Shown here: positions 1 through 11,015 of the stretch, piece by piece
How positions within the stretch are numbered: position 1 is the first letter of the stretch
Layout: each line of letters starts with the position of its first letter
NCBI GenBank assembly: GCA_003586115.2
Contig: QVOM02000034.1
Span: forward strand, 10,692,073-10,756,072
Direction of reading: 5' to 3'
DNA length: 64,000 nucleotides
Source: Salvator merianae
Taxonomy: Eukaryota; Chordata; Lepidosauria; Squamata; Teiidae
Translations under genes and position numbers: made by a program
Notes under the pieces: generated by a model
What the model was told of the DNA's origin: nothing
Database searches by the model: none
What the model saw: the letters and a program-made list of their open reading frames with translations, nothing else

Positions 1-21
1 TTGTAATTGCATCTGAAGGTT

Positions 22-38
22 TACACACACACACACAC

Positions 39-76
<38 letters not shown>

Positions 77-98
77 CATATACATGTGCACACACACA
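22..98. repeat. (CA)n microsatellite
   Basis: About 26 dinucleotide units with one CG interruption at 22-73, then a short second CA tract at 90-98 after a 16-bp break. Confidence 0.97.
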
Positions 99-439
99 CC
101 ATGGGAGAAACGAAAGAGACAGAAAACAGTGGGACAGACGCATTAGAATCTCTGTTGGAGAAGATATATTTTTGGAAAAGAGTAATTGCCCCAAGGAATA
201 AAAAAGATTGAACCCTCCCCCTCACTTATATTAATTTCTGATTCAGAAAATTCCATATAGATTTTATCTGCAGCATAATCCATGTATATTTCCTGAAAAG
301 TTAATGCAACTGTGGATAAAACTGCATGACATGTTTTGCAAAGTAGCAGGCATAAATATTCCATTCATTCCACGATCTTGATATAGGAAGCAGGAGATCT
401 TTAACTTTGTGGGCCTTATTTGTGTTGGGGTGATGTTGT

Positions 440-711
440 GGTAGCTTTAAGAAAGGGTTAGATAAATTCATGGAGTTCAGGTGTATCAATGGCTACTAGA
501 ATGGATGCCTAGGTATTGCCTCCAGGGTGGAGAGACTGGCAGGATGCCTCTAAAGGCCATTTGCAGGGAGTCAAGAGCAGGCAAAGGTTTTGCCTTTTAT
601 TCTGCTTGAGATGCCCAGAAGCAATTGGTGGGCCACTGTGTGAAACAGGATGCTGGACTAGATGGACATGGCCTGATCCAGTAGGACTCCTAATATGTTT
701 TTATGCTCTAA
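440..711 (+). mobile_element. CR1 LINE 3' end
   Basis: The segment holds the typical end of a sauropsid CR1: a piece reading TTAGATAAATTCATGG, then GCCACTGTGTGAAACAGGA, GGACTAGATGG and GGCCTGATCCAG. Two other copies in this window (22640-22900 minus, 58815-59000 plus) match it closely. It is 5'-truncated and non-coding. Confidence 0.85.
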
Positions 712-879
712 TGCAATTTGGAAGATTGTTTTAAAGTGTAAATTGTTGGTGTATGTGTGGTGGGGTCCTCGGTCTCATGGAAGGTAATGGGCTAATGGCC
801 CTTTAGCAATATGGCTGAGTCTCTGTCTCATTGGATCGCCTGTATAGGCAATTTCTGCAAGGAATATCCTGCACTTAAA

Positions 880-990
880 AATACTGTGAAATGAAACGTT
901 ATCCAGTGTATTTTTGTACTGGTTTTATTGTAATTCACTGTGAGACCTTAGGGTGTAGGATGGGATTGAAATATAAATAAATGATAAATT
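880..990 (+). mobile_element. LINE-type 3' tail fragment
   Basis: GTGAGACCTTAGGGT followed by GATTGAAATATAAATAAATG is the kind of short 3' end, closing in AAATA repeats, shared by L2/CR1-like elements. Similar tails occur at 14620-14700 and 60975-61040. Confidence 0.55.
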
Positions 991-1051
991 ATTTGGCCCT
1001 GTCTTCTTAATGATTTACGAAATTAGGCCTTTACCAGTTGCTTGTTACTAA

Positions 1052-1363
1052 GGCTGCATTCACACCTAAGTTTTAATCCAGCTTCAATCCACTTTCAGAG
1101 TGAAAGAACATATCAGCAAAGTGACAAGCTGTTTTCTATTGGCATTTTCTAACTAGGAACATCTGCCTTTTTATCTACAAAAGAAATATTTATTATTATC
1201 ATTTTTCAAAGAGTATACAATAATAAGTACTAATTAAAGTGAAAATACCTTTTATCCTTCGGGTTAGATAATGTGGACAGTAAATGACTAGCGCCCTGCT
1301 TATGTGTTCTCTCACTCTGAAGGTGGTTTGAAACTGGATTAAAATTTAGGTGTGAGTGTAGCC
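1052..1363. mobile_element. Foldback MITE, 312 bp, TAA target duplication
   Basis: Both ends carry the same inverted sequence, GGCTGCATTCACACCTAAG on the left and GGCTACACTCACACCTAAA read inward from the right, extending past TTTTAATCCAG. TAA is duplicated at 1049-1051 and 1364-1366. TIR plus 3-bp TWA duplication fits a PIF/Harbinger-derived MITE. There is no coding sequence inside. A second, shorter copy is at 30053-30279. Confidence 0.85.
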
Positions 1364-1383
1364 TAAATGATCCCGCTTTTTAT

Positions 1384-2020
1384 TCTAGGTAGGATCCACA
1401 CAGCCATAAAAAGAACTGACTGGGGTTTGGGAGGGTGGCAGCTGCTCTGGGGGTCTGAGGTAAGCTGTCTGCATGCCCCTCACCCCCAGGCTTCATAAAC
1501 TTTGAAGCTGGGGAACAAAAGTTCCCAGGCTTTGATATTTCCACTCAGTCCCAGAAAGAGGCCAATTTCTGTGCATCCCATAATAGGGTTCATTGGAAAG
1601 CTGGCCAGGTAGGTCACCTCTACCAATGCTGACAGGACTGAATTAGGGTGGCAGGTACATCAGAGTAACTTTTCTTCCAGCTCCAAAGAAGCTGCTCCTG
1701 AGGGCTCCTGCTGCCCTCTGAGGTGGCTTGTAGGCTTGGTGGGCACAGCAACATGTGGTTGCCATATCCCTTCAGACCTTTCCATGTGGCCTTTTCTTTG
1801 CCAGTGCGAAAGCAGTCTTTGCTTTTCATCAACAGTCCAGAAGCTGGAGAAGTGATGCCCAGTGCTTTCACCCCGTCCCCTGTGCCACTACTGTGCAAAA
1901 ATTCATCCACAGTAGTTACTGGTGGTTTTGAAAGGAAGTTTCAGAGGCCCTTTCCAAAGTGCCCATATATCTATTTCCCATTGATACATGTTGTGCAATT
2001 CCCATGTCCACAATAAACGA
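1384..2020. other. Gene-free stretch, possible decayed DNA-transposon pieces
   Basis: Starts with AGGTAGGATCCACACAGCC, which resembles the AGGCAGGATCTACA seen at 23092. The rest contains no recognised family, no splice-flanked conserved reading frame and no tandem repeat. Confidence 0.35.
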
Positions 2021-2250
2021 TTTGTCACCCTGAGTAGCCTCAGATGCCTCGGTGGACCATCTGAGGCATCAAGTATAGATGTTCAGCTGCATAAGATGCT
2101 GCTGGAGAGCATTTTGTCTGCCTGAGGCACCTGGGGTTGAAGGGCAAGCACTTTATTGGCTGTGTCTTTGGATGACCTTGTGCACTTCCTTGGAAACACT
2201 TCCTTGTGGCCCTGCCTCCTGGCAACTCCTGACACAGTTGTGGGGATTTA

Positions 2251-2706
2251 GGGCCTTTTCACACTTTCTAGCTTAGAATAGGATAATTATCCCATTCTAA
2301 GGTGGAACAGTCCCTGTAGTATGGTGGCCATCCGCACTGTGTGGGCTGGAACAGCCCAGAAACAGGCTTTCAGCACTCACAGTGCAAATGCTGGCCACCC
2401 GCCATGACAACAGCCATGGAAATGTCCGGCCACAGCCATGGCAACTAGGGATGTGGCACATGACTCTACAGCTACAGCCATGCTGTGGCCTGCAGTGTTC
2501 ACACCCAGAAATAGGTGCGAACGCTGTGTACCAGGAGCAGTCCAGCTGCTTCCAGTCCAGCTGTAGACAACAATTTAGTTGTCTACAGCTAGTAGCAATT
2601 GGAAGCATCTGCAGATGCTCCCAATCACTAGGGCCTCTGCAAAATGTGGATGCACTGTGCTAGTGAGTGTCCAGATGCTCACTAAGACTAAAGTGCAAAC
2701 AGGCCC
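2251..2706 (+). mobile_element. GGGCC-TIR MITE copy A
   Basis: Begins GGGCCTTTTCACACTTT and ends with the inverse of TGGGCCTGTTTGCACTTT. A stem-loop lies at the left end (TTAGAATAGGATAATTATCC then CATTCTAAGGTGG), a second in the middle (TGTAGACAACA/TTGTCTACA) and a third near the right end. TTA precedes it and ATA follows, a degraded 3-bp duplication. Confidence 0.8.
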
Positions 2707-3270
2707 ATAGTCAATGTTAGTAAAGCCCTTGAGCAGGTCTGGATGATCCTGGCTGAGAACAGGGTTTGACTGAAAGCGCAGTTCATGCCAAATTTCAAGG
2801 GAATTGTTTAGGATCTGTTGAGTGAATGTCCACTTGACTTGATTTTTCTGTTTCCACATGCTGCCCTTTGTACGGCTTTTTGCTTTCTGGTTCCATCTGA
2901 ATCAATGAAATGAAAAGAAGCAGCTTTTGTGCAAGGATGCCGCTTGTGTACATATGCACCCTTAGGACCTATAGATGCAAGGGCATTCATATTTAGCTCA
3001 CAAACAATATTAGGTCTCCAAATACACCCATCTGCATTTCATGCATTTGAATAAAACAAAATGGTGCATGAAAGGAGTTCTCCGTGAATGGAACAAACAC
3101 AGTTCTAAAATGTGAAGGAAAAAACCCTTTAAAAAATCCCTTCTCTGTTCAGAAGGCATGATGTAGCACATTCCACCAATTATAGTAACATCCAAGGTGG
3201 CTGACCTGTGGCTCAGAGTCCAGTGTCGCTATTTCCCTTGTTCAGAGTTTGCAGAAATGTACTGTAAATA
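2707..3270. other. Gene-free stretch, nothing recognised
   Basis: Unique-looking sequence without conserved reading frames, tandem repeats or terminal repeats. Confidence 0.4.
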
Positions 3271-3274
3271 ATCC

Positions 3275-3515
3275 ACGCGCGGCTCCGATTGGGGGCACCA
3301 TGCAGCCCGATTGCATAGGCCCAATGGCGCTGCCACAATAGGCCCACTGCACAGGTGTGATCAGCCATCATGCCTGTGCACTGCACGGGTCTCTTGGTGG
3401 CCATGGCAGTGGCTGTCTGCTTGCCAGCCACTGCTGCGGTGAACATCAGGTGCATGTCCGATTGGGCACTAATTTGTGCTAGCGTGGTAAGTGTGAAAAC
3501 CGCCTATGTTCTGTG
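3275..3515. mobile_element. Fragment of GGGCC-TIR MITE family
   Basis: Shares the internal block CCGATTGCATAGGCCCAATGG and GGCCATGGCAGTGGCTG with the copy at 8425-8905, and ends in a GTAAGTGTGAAAACCGCC terminus like the right end of other copies. The left end is missing. Confidence 0.65.
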
Positions 3516-3669
3516 GGATCAATTTTCATGTGTGGTTACAAAAAACTGCAACCTTAATAGTATGTAACCTGCTGTTAGTTCTACTCTTCTAATCCCTGGT
3601 CCCTGTTAATTTTAGCTGTCTTGCCTTCTGCTCGACCAGTCTCAGTGTGGCACCATTTACCACTGGCAA

Positions 3670-4340
3670 CATCCACAAAAAGAGAAAACACAAAATAAAA
3701 ATAAAATAAAATAAAATGCATTTTAATTGTTTTTAATTAAACATGCTTTTACACAGTACATTCATTATTTATCTTCCATTTTACATTCAATAATCTCCAT
3801 TAATACAGTCTCTTTTATACAATAAGGGAATTCTTCTTTATGTAGATCATGCTTATCGAATTTGCTGTCTGATCTACCTTATTGCTGTCTTCAGAATGTA
3901 ATGTTTGATATTTATCCTGTCATATGAATTGATAAGCTTGGTTCATAACTTTTTAAACTTGACTTTCCAAGTTTCTCCAGACATCATATTTTTCCATCTA
4001 GTGCATATTTATTCAACAGGATTTCTGTTAATTTTTATACCACTCCAATACTGTTAACTTGTCTGCGTATTTCCAATATTGTGCAATTATCATTTGTGTT
4101 ACATATATCATAAATTTAACCAGTGTTTTGTTCTGAACTGCTTGATTTCTACCCACAAATAGGCCCAATAAACACAATTAGATTTAACTCCAGTTGTATG
4201 CCTGCTATATTCCTGATTTCTTCGATTACCTCTTCCCACAAATTCCTTATTTTGCTGCAGATCCATCACAAGATATGATGTTCCTGCATCTTGACAACTT
4301 CTCCACTGATTGATTTTTATTCACATGCATTATTTTAACA
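3670..4340 (-). mobile_element. L1-type LINE, 3' part of ORF2 (antisense)
   Basis: Read on the minus strand, the sequence has the character of the carboxy end of L1 ORF2: a cysteine-free AT-rich stretch with a pattern like the family's WxxI...PELCLLG and ARKWK...PTxEEW blocks, broken by stops. The 3' end lies on the left, next to an (AAAAT)n run at 3691-3716 that could be its tail. The family assignment is tentative. Confidence 0.5.
3691..3716. repeat. (AAAAT)n microsatellite
   Basis: About five AAATA-type units, probably the decayed tail of the adjacent antisense LINE. Confidence 0.85.
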
Positions 4341-5061
4341 TGTCAAGTTGGTTTCTGACAAAACGTCCTTGACAGAAGATCTTATTATAGAGAATGTCAC
4401 TGCCAGGGTTACTAAAACTTAGGTGAACAGAAGAGAGGGGTAGTTCTCTCCCTATTATGTCCATCTGGGCTTTCATTTTAACGGCATGGTAGTTCTGAAG
4501 GATCGGAGGGGATGTTGCTGTGAGTTTTACAGATAACAACTTTTTCTTGACATGCTCGGCTTGAAGATCTTGGCATTGTGTGGTTGTGTCAGACATAGGG
4601 TCAAAGGCACTGAGTGAGGATTCTGTTGGGGTACCTGTCCGTCCTGCTGCCCAATGGTCTCCCTGCCTGAGGTGGCAGAGATCATCCCAGAGAAGCAGAA
4701 CTGGAGTCACCTAGACATTTAAGCTGCATCCACACGCTACAAAAGAAGCAGCTGGTATCAGACAATGGGGTAGAGGGCAAAGGCCAAATTGCTGAGATTC
4801 CAGTGCAACTCCAGGGCTACTGGAAATGTTCTGCAGGCAGAATGTCATCTGCAGGCCTGAATTCTCTGACTGGGTACTTAGCCAGGGACCAGATGTTGGT
4901 CTGGAAGTATGCGATTCTGCAGCAATCCGTCTTGTTCCTGGGTTGTTCAAATCTATATGATCATGCTTGGAGCAGCTGTCTGGGAATGTGAAATCTGTTA
5001 TTATCAACAAGCTGATCATACATAAATATGTTTTTCCTTGACATCAGGTACAGGGGTGGGG

Positions 5062-5541
5062 GGCGTGGTCACACCTCATAGTTTTTGAAGACGGAATCTG
5101 GCTTAAGTTCTTGGGAACCAGATGCTAAATTGTGTTACTGGTTTTTCCAAGGACTTTCCTGCCTGGAATGGAATTATCCTAAACTTGGATAATCCCAGCA
5201 CTGTGTCTGTTTCACAAACAGATCCAGACAGGCTGCCTCCCGCCACCCTCCTGCTGTCCCCTGGGGGTGTGGCTGCCTTCTGCTACCCTGTTGATGCCCG
5301 CAATGTCTCCTGTCACTGTCTAAGCTCTCTGCCACTTCCTGTCCCCCTGTCCCCCCTGCCGACTGCCCCAACCTACCTTTTACCAGGAGAACAGCTGCAG
5401 CGTACCTCCTGCCACCTCCCCGATGCTCCCCACCACCTCTTGCCACCCCTCTGAGCCCTCTCCTTCCCCACCCCCAACTTACTTTTTACCAGGAGGGCTT
5501 GGGTGACAGCAGTGTCATCGTCACGTTAAGGTGTGACCAGG
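5062..5541. mobile_element. Putative MITE with TGGTCACACCT termini
   Basis: TGGTCACACCT at 5066-5076 is matched by its exact inverse AGGTGTGACCA at 5529-5539. The interior is C-rich (many CCCC and CCACC runs) and carries no conserved protein. An isolated AGGTGTGACCA also occurs at 6785, suggesting another decayed copy. No target duplication was found. Confidence 0.5.
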
Positions 5542-5859
5542 CTGGAGGAGGCCAAAAACAGCCTCAGTCCCCTGTCTGTCTCAGGGATGAACTAAAATGT
5601 AAAAATGTGACTTTGGCCTGGGAATGTTAGAATAACTAGACCAGTGTCCAAGTGTGGTAAAGTCCTGCATGAGGGTGAATACAGTGAAGTTCAATGCAGA
5701 CAAGGCAGAGTAACTGCTAGTGCATAGCACTGTAGTCTGGGCTTGTATTCTAGTTCAAGATGGAGTTCCCTAATAGACTATGTCCCTTTCCACACCTTCC
5801 TCCTTGTATTGCATCTCCAGCTTCCATCTCTCTCTTTTTTTTGTTTAAACTTGAGACTT

Positions 5860-6330
5860 CCAGAGATGTGCAATTCTGCATCTTCAAATGTGTGGGGAGG
5901 GGATTTGCATTTCTAGCCAGGGTATTGAGGGTGGTGGCAAGGAGACAGACTACAATATCCTCGATGGCAATGTAGCTGCAGAACTACACAGTTCTGGAGA
6001 TCCTGGGTTTCAACAACAACAAAAAAATAGAAGCTGGAAACCTGGGACAAGGAGCAAGGTGGGGAAGAATGACACCCTTCTACTAAAGGCAGAAGCTAAA
6101 AAAGATGGGTGAACTCCATGACGAATGGTACCTTTGTCCTTGCCTCAATATCCTGGCTGAAAATGCACACCTACACATACCATACATTGGAAGGTGCAGC
6201 ATTGCACATCTCCAGAGGTCTTGGGTTTTAAAAAAAAAAAGGAGTGAGATCTGCGCAAGTGCGCAGTTCTGTGCCTTCAAATGCACTAGGGGGCTACATG
6301 CACAACCATCCAATCAAGATCATGAATATT
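5860..6330. repeat. Two direct copies of an unidentified repeat unit
   Basis: CTGCATCTTCAAATGTG near 5877 and CTGTGCCTTCAAATGCA near 6268 are direct copies, as are the CTGGGTTTC and TTGGGTTTT segments that precede A-rich runs near 6004 and 6222. Similar pieces recur at 11700 and 11890. This looks like a duplicated transposon fragment; family unknown. Confidence 0.4.
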
Positions 6331-6839
6331 TGCGCAGGAATTATTTTGCTTCACAGTGTCTTTGTAAAGTGGGAGGAAATGAGTTGGGATGGAGCAGCAG
6401 AGTGTATTCAGCCCCACAGGAGACATGCTTATACCTCACATTGGGGTTATGGGTATGTGTGCAGCTGCATAGATTGAGAAAGAGAGCAAGAGGAGAACTG
6501 CAAAAAAGAGAGACTCTAGAGACTCTGGAGGGTGAGGACAAAGGAGGTATTTCCCTCTATGAGAAGCCCAAAAAAATGACTGACAGAAGTGCATTTAGTC
6601 ACAGATGTCAGAGGAAGCAGGAGGACAGGAGGGGTGGAAGCAAAAAGGTACTCTATCACCTGACTGAGGATAGGGAGAGTGACAGATCCGGACAAAACAA
6701 ACAAACTGAGTGTGCACTATGTTTCATGGGTGTGATCAAGCCAGTAAGAAATCCTTTGCACAATAAGACGGACTAAACAGAAGAGGTGTGACCAAGCCCT
6801 TATTTTGTTTTTTAAAGTGCAGAATCCAGACAACACAGC

Positions 6840-7321
6840 GGGTCTGTTTGCACTTGCTGCTAGCAAGAGTCAGGAATGCTTGCTAACTAAGTTTGACTGC
6901 ACTTTGTGGAGTCCCAAGCGGCTGGGAGGGGGCTACCTTTGGGGTACTAATTAGTGCTCCACAACCTTACTGAGTGGTGATAGTCACCTCCCCAGATAAG
7001 GTGCATTCGCACTTACTTGGTGTTGCAGCATCCAGGCCAGTGCAATGCACTGATAGCACCCGTGTGTTCGCCTGATCACACTAGAATGCACCTGCATGCT
7101 GTGCAGGCCTGTCAATTGCCATGGCAGTAGGTGGCCATTTCCTGGCCACTGCCATGGTGAGGATTGGGTAAGGCTAACGGCATTCGCAGCACAAATGCCG
7201 GTAGCCTGATTCAGGTAAGTAATTAGGAGCTGCAGTGCGGACGGTGTCTGCACTGTGGGGGCTATTCCACCTTAGAATGGAAAAATTATCCCATTCTAAG
7301 GTGGAAAGTGCGAAAAGGCCC
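6840..7321 (-). mobile_element. GGGCC-TIR MITE copy B
   Basis: Opposite orientation to copy A. The right end carries CCACCTTAGAATGG and CCATTCTAAGGTGG as a hairpin followed by AAAGTGCGAAAAGGCCC. The left end is GGGTCTGTTTGCACTTGC. The target duplication is not clear. Confidence 0.8.
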
Positions 7322-8424
7322 AGTATGTATTTAGCACCAGGAAGCTTTCATTTAGCTCTTTAACTGATATTATAAGGGTGAGAAACATGGACACTGAGTA
7401 GTCCTTTAAAGCTTAGTATAGTTCTAAGCTTTCATGCAAAACAAAATTGATTTACAACTGTTTCTCTGTCGACTCATGAGTTTAATATTATTTTTAATAG
7501 CTTTTCATTAAAAAAATCATTTTAACCTTGTTTTTAAAGTTATACTGTATGTAAAGCAATCCAAGGTCTTTATAAGAAGTAGTATAGGAGCTTTTAAAAT
7601 AAATAAATCTGCCTGGATTCCTAACCTACCCTTCATCTTGAGGTCCCAGCACTGGTAACATGATAAAATAATTAGAACTAATGAAAATCCAGCTGGATGC
7701 TTCTGATTTGATCAGCGTACCATAGTTTTATACAAATTCACACTATTTTGCAGCAGATCCCAAACTGGTAGCAGTAATGGAAGAAGTGGACATTTCTACC
7801 AAACTTTAACCTCAGGTTAACTTTAGTGTCTTTCCAAACTTTTACCACACAAATCTTTGCTGCTCTCAACAAACTGAATCAATTTTGATTGCTAACATAT
7901 TCCTTTTTTCTTTTATATTTTGTTCTGGAACAGGAGGTTTTCCAAAGACTCTGAATCATTTCCCAATTCTTTGGAAAGAATGTAGAGAAGGCCAGTTGTT
8001 TTTGAGGAAAATAGGGCAAGATTTTAAAATAAAATGTTTGTGGGCAGAAACAGGAAGGTAGTTCAATTTGAATAACGGCACAAGCACTCAAGCATGGTAT
8101 TGGTGCAATTTTAATTTCCTACCCATCTTTTCTTTAGGATGCAGAAATATTAGTTTTCAATAAATCCCTGTCCTTTAAAGCTATGAGAATATAAAGTGAT
8201 TGATGGAGTTGATGCGCCAGGGACAAAGCCTCTTTCCACGTAGCACACGTTATCCTGTGCTGTGTTAAGTCTAGTCTTGGGCCAGACAGAGCAACTCAAC
8301 CCCAGACTGGTGGAGTGGCTAATGGTACAGGCCAAGAGTCCTCTGTACCGTGGTGACCTAACAACTCTGGAGGCTGGGAGCTAATGGTGCCCATTCTCCC
8401 CCATTCCTTGTATTAAGGCACACA
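7322..8424. other. Gene-free AT-rich stretch
   Basis: Unique-looking AT-rich DNA, about 1.1 kb. Reading frames on both strands are short and have no recognisable similarity. No repeat family was recognised. Confidence 0.4.
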
Positions 8425-8906
8425 GGGCCTATTCGTACTTGCAACTAGCAAGCATCAAGGATGCTTGCTAGTCAAGTGCTTCTGCACTTGACAGAGGACT
8501 GAGTGGCTGGGACTGGGCTTCATCTGCTCCCGATGGCTACTACTGCTAATGCACAAAATAGTCTTCTGGAACCTTACCTGAAGCTCATAGCACGGCCCAA
8601 TTGCGTAGGCCCGATGGCACTGGTGCAATCGGCCCATCGTGCAGGCATGATTGGTCCGTCGCACCTGTGCACTGCGTGGGAATGCTGATCACCAAGGCAG
8701 TGGCTGGCCACTTGCCAGCCACTACCACAGCGATAATTGGGACCATGCCTGATTGGGCACCAAAAGGCTGGATTGGGCATTGCATGGCCCGATCCAGTAT
8801 CGTGTGGCCCGATCGGTAGCCAGCTTCAGGTACGTTTGTAGGCCCTACAGTGCAGATGGTGTCTGCACATTGGGGTCTATTCCACCTTAGAATGGGATAA
8901 TTATCC
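8425..8906 (-). mobile_element. GGGCC-TIR MITE copy C, truncated at right hairpin
   Basis: Begins GGGCCTATTCGTACTTGC followed by the hairpin CTAGCAAGCATC/GATGCTTGCTAG. Ends abruptly inside the other terminal hairpin after CCTTAGAATGGGATAATTAT, so the outer right TIR is lost. Confidence 0.8.
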
Positions 8907-9409
8907 AAGTCCTGTCAAGTAATTCATGAATCTGAAGCAAAACATCCCACAAGAAGTTATTTTAGGGTGTGTTCAGACTAGCGATTTTTAAAGTTGCCTG
9001 CATAAAAGAAGTGAATAATCCCTGAGCGCACAGGAAAAATGCCTTCCACATACACTTACTGATGAGGCGATTCAGCGATCTAACGTCACAGCCTGCAAAG
9101 GGAGCTGCTCACTGATTGGTCACTCCCGCCTCTCTGCTGAAGAGGTTTTCCAAGTCCTTAACTCCTTAACTGCCAGGGTTTTTCTCATGGTCTCCCTTAT
9201 TCTCCGGTTCACTGATGCCTCGGGGAATCAGAGCAGAGGGCAGAGAGGGAGACGTTTTCTTTGGAAAGGGAAAATCCTTGGTAGTTAAGAACTTGAATGG
9301 AAACTGCTTCTGCAGAGAGGCAGGAAGCGGATGTCTCAGTAACTGAAGCTTTTAACTAAGAGCGGAGGGAGAGATTTGCCGGCGTGGGGAGAAAAGGGGA
9401 GGGAAAGAT

Positions 9410-9568
9410 TTGCTGGCATGAGGAAACTTTTCAAACCCCTTGCCTTCTGTAATTAAAAAAGGTACACTGGACTTTAGTAGCGAGGGACTTTCTCCCATGC
9501 CTCACTACTAAAGTCTTTTTTTATGTACAGAAGGCAGGGAATTTGAAAAGTTTCCCTGCACTGGCAAG
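9410..9568. repeat. Large inverted repeat (snapback)
   Basis: The left arm, from 9421 (GGAAACTTTTCAAAC, CCTTCTGT, GACTTTAGTAG), is inverted at 9500-9557 (CACTACTAAAGTC, ACAGAAGGCAGGG, GAAAAGTTTCCCT). The loop is about 15 bp. Arms have a few mismatches. It is probably a MITE or part of one; outer ends and target duplication were not resolved. Confidence 0.65.
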
Positions 9569-9589
9569 AGCTCGCTTGTGCCCCTCCCT

Positions 9590-10729
9590 TCTTGTGCTAT
9601 TGTCCCACAGGTTTCTGCAAGGCTTTGATTGGTTGAGGTGCTCCCCAAGGCGACCTGAAAATGCAGAAAAATTGAATATGGAAGAGCTGACCCAGACAGC
9701 CGTGGAGAGGCGCAGAGGAGACTTCCCCGAAGAGCTTTATGGACGCCACAGCTTCCGTTCAACTGGAAGTCAACCAAAATAGCCCATCTGATCCACACCC
9801 TTAGCCTGAGTCCATCCCAAAAAATGCTCACCAACATTTTGAAAAAAAACCCTAACAATCTGCTGCTGTTTCATAAAAACAAAATCTGCTGTGGGGTGGA
9901 GCCATCTTATTCTGCCTACTGGTAGAGCCAGCTGCCAAACAAGTTAAATTTCTGTGAACATAAAACTGCTGCTAGTGGTGGAATCTATCTACATCCTTTC
10001 TTGCTTTCACTTCCACAGGCTTTCTGTATCCATTTTCCCCCAATGCCATATGAAGCTAATAGCTAAAACTGCAGTTGTTTCTTGTCTGTTGAAAGGGATT
10101 GTAGAATTAAAGACTGTTTGGGGCTCAAGGCTGTGTGTGCACTGTGTCCACACCTACTGGAACATCTCAGTCTGCATTCTGGTCTACCAAGAGGCTATAC
10201 CTCCCAGCAGAACATGATGTCCACATCAGACAAGGCATTGGACTTGGCTACAGTACAAAAGTATCAGTACAGCCTGCTCCAGCCATGAACTGCTTGTAAG
10301 CATTCTAGGCTGCTCTGGTATACTGGGCCTGAGAAGCCCAGCGCCATTTTGCTGGGTACCTGGAAGCAGCTCTGGAAGTGACTGCTTCTAGGTGTTCAGC
10401 TAAAACAGTCCCAACTGGCAACTATGCTGAAAACTTTCTGTCTCAGCCTTCATAGTTGGGCCAGGATGGGCCATCCTCAAGGTGGATGGGCCTTGGCACA
10501 GGTCACTGGCTACCTGGCCCATCCTGGGTCAGATAATTCAATCCATCCCAGAATCACCTCAACATGGCATGGGATAATATGCGCTGTGCAGAAATGGCTC
10601 AAGGCAAAACAGCTAAAGAGCCACCTGCATGTCATATTGCGCTGGTTTTAATAAAAGAGTAGTAAGCCAAACACGACTTTACAATTAACTTTTGCCTGAA
10701 GTACAGATGAAATGAGGCACTAACATGTC
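9590..10729. other. Gene-free stretch downstream of CIMIP1
   Basis: No conserved exon or recognised repeat. An AATAAA on the plus strand near 10650 is not linked to any visible gene. Confidence 0.4.
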
Positions 10730-10735
10730 TTTAAT
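10730..10735 (-). promoter_or_regulatory. possible CIMIP1 polyadenylation signal (ATTAAA)
   Basis: On the minus strand, 125 bp after the stop codon, there is an ATTAAA hexamer, the common variant of AATAAA. No canonical AATAAA is seen on this strand between it and the stop. Position is plausible; cleavage is not shown. Confidence 0.35.
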
Positions 10736-10859
10736 ATTCTAATAGGAGCTGCTCAAATTGCCCTTAAAAGGTACCTTCTGTAACCAGAGAGGTGACAATA
10801 ATAAAAGGAGAGGGAGGGGGGAAGGGAAAAATGAGTAGTGGAGAAATTATCCCCTCAGG

Positions 10860-11015
10860 TCAGTCAGTAGGCTCCATAGGCCATTTCAGGTCCTTGGAGA
10901 AGGCACCTTTGCAGCTTCTGATCTGATAATACCGTTCGAGTTCCAGTCCTGGAACTGTTGATCTCCAGCCAATGAACCCTTGGGTTGTTTGTGGAACAGG
11001 AGGAGATGGTTTGAT
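10860..11015 (-). CDS. CIMIP1: CIMIP1 exon 4 (last coding exon)
   Basis: A 156-bp exon starts after the acceptor CTTCTTAATTTCAG and ends with TGA at 10862-10860. It encodes 51 residues, beginning IKPSPPVPQTTQGF and ending LKWPMEPTD. The TTQGFIGWRS and IRSCKGAF blocks are the signature of the C20orf85 family. The frame is intact, with no frameshift or internal stop, which argues for a functional gene rather than a retrocopy; the introns also rule out a processed copy. Confidence 0.93.
   Translation of the reverse strand: MKPSPPVPQTTQGFIGWRSTVPGLELERYYQIRSCKGAFSKDLKWPMEPTD

Noticed and set aside
6105..6776. 223-codon plus-strand frame
   Set aside because: Low-complexity, spans direct repeats and a poly(A) run, and has no recognisable family or splice signals supporting it.
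1..10859. Search for ANKRD60, the neighbour of C20orf85 in human
   Set aside because: No ankyrin-repeat exon could be read on either strand; it may lie beyond the window.
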